Shown here: positions 62,877 to 64,000 of the stretch, one piece after another | Position numbering within the stretch: the first letter of the stretch is position 1 | Layout of the letters: every line of letters begins with the position of its first letter | NCBI RefSeq assembly: GCF_001940565.1 | Contig: NZ_LTDM01000066.1 | Location: 43,191-107,190, forward strand | Length of the DNA: 64,000 nucleotides | Source of the DNA: Tissierella creatinophila DSM 6911 | GTDB lineage: Bacteria > Bacillota > Clostridia > Tissierellales > Tissierellaceae | Direction: 5' to 3' | Notes under the pieces: model-generated | What the model was told of the DNA's origin: nothing | The model's database searches: none | Seen by the model: the letters and a program-made list of their open reading frames with translations, nothing else | Position numbers and translations under genes: made by a program

Positions 62877-64000
62877 ATGAGAATTAATCAAAACATTTCA
62901 GCAATGAACACTTATTCAAGACTTACAAATGCTAATAATAAAAAAGCAGGTTCATTAGCAAAACTGTCATCAGGTCTTAGAATAAATAAGGCAGGAGACG
63001 ATGCAGCGGGTCTTGCTATCTCTGAAAAAATGAGAGGGCAAATAGGAGGACTTAAGCAAGCTACTAGAAATGCACAAGACGGTATTTCACTAATCCAAAC
63101 TGCAGAAGGTGGACTAAACGAAACTCACTCAATCCTAAATAGAATGAGAGAACTAGCAGTACAGTCTTCAAGTGATACAAATACACCAGAAGATAGGAAC
63201 AATATTCAAAAAGAAATCGAACAATTAAAATCAGAAATAGACAGAATCGGTAACACTACACAGTTCAACACAAAGGGATTAATAGATGGTTCTTTAGGAT
63301 CAAAAAAAATAGCAGGAACTGATAATGCTGCGGTAATAGGAAGTGCAGTAGGAAAAGAAACAGCGGCTAATGTAACAGGAGCAGCAGTTACTTTCGGTAC
63401 TACTGCTTTAGATAACTTAACATCTAATACAAACACTATCTATGTAGATGGTGCAAAAATTGAATTTACAATAGATGATAACAGAAAAAATGAATACAAA
63501 AGCGCAGCAGCTGATGGAAAAGAAGTTGCTAAGCTAATGCAAGAAGATATAAATAACGCTATCGATAAGTATAATGCAAAGAATGAAACCAATATAGCAA
63601 AAGTTGGAGTAAGTGTATCATCAGATAATAAAATTAGCATCACTTCAGGATCTAAAGGTGATACATCTACAATAAAGTTGGATAAAGCAGGAGCAACAAA
63701 TGATCTTTTTGATATTACAAAAGTTGCAGTTAATACTGGAACTGAAGGAGTATTTACAGCAGCTGGAGCAGCAAGTGCAGCAGCTATTAAAAATGGTACG
63801 ACAGCTTCATTTGTACAAGGCAATCATACAGTAACTATTGATTTAGGTGCGGAGAATGCTGAGTATGCAAAAGATATTAAAATAGTAGTTGCATCTGGAA
63901 CAGAAGGAGCAGAATTTAACAGTGCTGGTGATGAATTAACTCTTACGTTTGCATCTGGTGATACTACAACAGCTGGCTTAATGGAAAATGCTATCAAAGG
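62877..64000 (+). CDS. Flagellin (runs off the window edge)
   Basis: ATG 62877 follows AAGGAGG; 374 codons are visible and the frame is open at the window end. The N-terminal D0/D1 region is typical: MRINQNISAMNTYSRL, SSGLRINKAGDDAAGLAIS and NRMRELAVQSSSDTNTPEDR. From about residue 140 a variable domain rich in Ala, Thr, Asp and Lys begins, which would be surface-exposed. The product is exported and polymerises into the filament. A sigma-D promoter and CsrA-type hairpins precede it. Confidence 0.95.
   Translation, partial: MRINQNISAMNTYSRLTNANNKKAGSLAKLSSGLRINKAGDDAAGLAISEKMRGQIGGLKQATRNAQDGISLIQTAEGGLNETHSILNRMRELAVQSSSDTNTPEDRNNIQKEIEQLKSEIDRIGNTTQFNTKGLIDGSLGSKKIAGTDNAAVIGSAVGKETAANVTGAAVTFGTTALDNLTSNTNTIYVDGAKIEFTIDDNRKNEYKSAAADGKEVAKLMQEDINNAIDKYNAKNETNIAKVGVSVSSDNKISITSGSKGDTSTIKLDKAGATNDLFDITKVAVNTGTEGVFTAAGAASAAAIKNGTTASFVQGNHTVTIDLGAENAEYAKDIKIVVASGTEGAEFNSAGDELTLTFASGDTTTAGLMENAIK

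Overview
The window is a low-GC (about 30 % by eye), gene-dense stretch with strong AGGAGG-type ribosome binding sites, TTG/GTG starts and a Bacillus/Clostridium-style gene complement. A class I hybrid cluster protein, a probable UGA-encoded selenocysteine protein, and a B. subtilis-type chemotaxis set (CheC, CheD, FliY, FliW-CsrA) point to a motile, anaerobic member of the Clostridia in the broad sense. A Tissierellales-like lineage is possible, but I cannot place it more precisely. No rRNA, tRNA or CRISPR array was seen.

Layout. 0.1-5.2 kb: a LacI-type regulator and an operon with a polar-amino-acid-type ABC importer, a BtpA/SgcQ-family protein and a PfkB-type kinase. 5.2-5.8 kb: gene-free DNA with a possible transposase relic and a promoter-attenuator leader for a MATE exporter. 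7.3-12.2 kb: exonuclease III, a two-component system with an MBL-fold hydrolase, and HtrA. 12.4-17.3 kb: a complete pyruvate dehydrogenase operon (E1 alpha, E1 beta, E2, E3). 17.4-21.9 kb: an ABC-F protein, a second MATE exporter and a baeRF3-like protein. 22.0-25.8 kb: an acid-sugar (D-threonate-type) catabolic operon with a DUF1537 kinase, PdxA2-like dehydrogenase and GntP permease.

25.9-31.2 kb is the most unusual locus. A cytosolic binding-protein-like protein with an N-terminal DUF1858-like region, a HypB-like GTPase and a permease-less ABC ATPase are followed by a pair of inverted structured elements, a small zinc-ribbon protein and hydroxylamine reductase/Hcp. Two nearly identical GTAAC-N4-GTTAC palindromes, each centred 41.5 bases before the inferred start, precede the first gene and hcp, so the locus looks like one nitrosative-stress regulon. 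I infer a hybrid-cluster maturation or repair system.

31.3-40.4 kb: a coiled-coil protein, a NatAB-type exporter, a SelW-like selenoprotein with a UGA codon and SECIS-like hairpin, a divergent glutamate-cysteine ligase/ATP-grasp pair, TrkA-TrkH and uracil-DNA glycosylase. 40.5-52.7 kb: a chemotaxis/flagellar superoperon (cheW-D-B-R-A-C-Y-W, fliM, fliY, flgM-N-K-L, fliW, csrA) with sigma-D-type promoters. 52.7-62.8 kb: an accessory island with a second coiled-coil protein, one full and two partial Rpn nuclease genes, an ABC importer/TudS-like desulfidase operon, an SDR, a HepT-MntA toxin-antitoxin pair, an IS66 remnant and a truncated AbiEii gene. 62.9 kb to the edge: flagellin under a sigma-D promoter, with two CsrA-type hairpins in its leader, linking it back to fliW-csrA.
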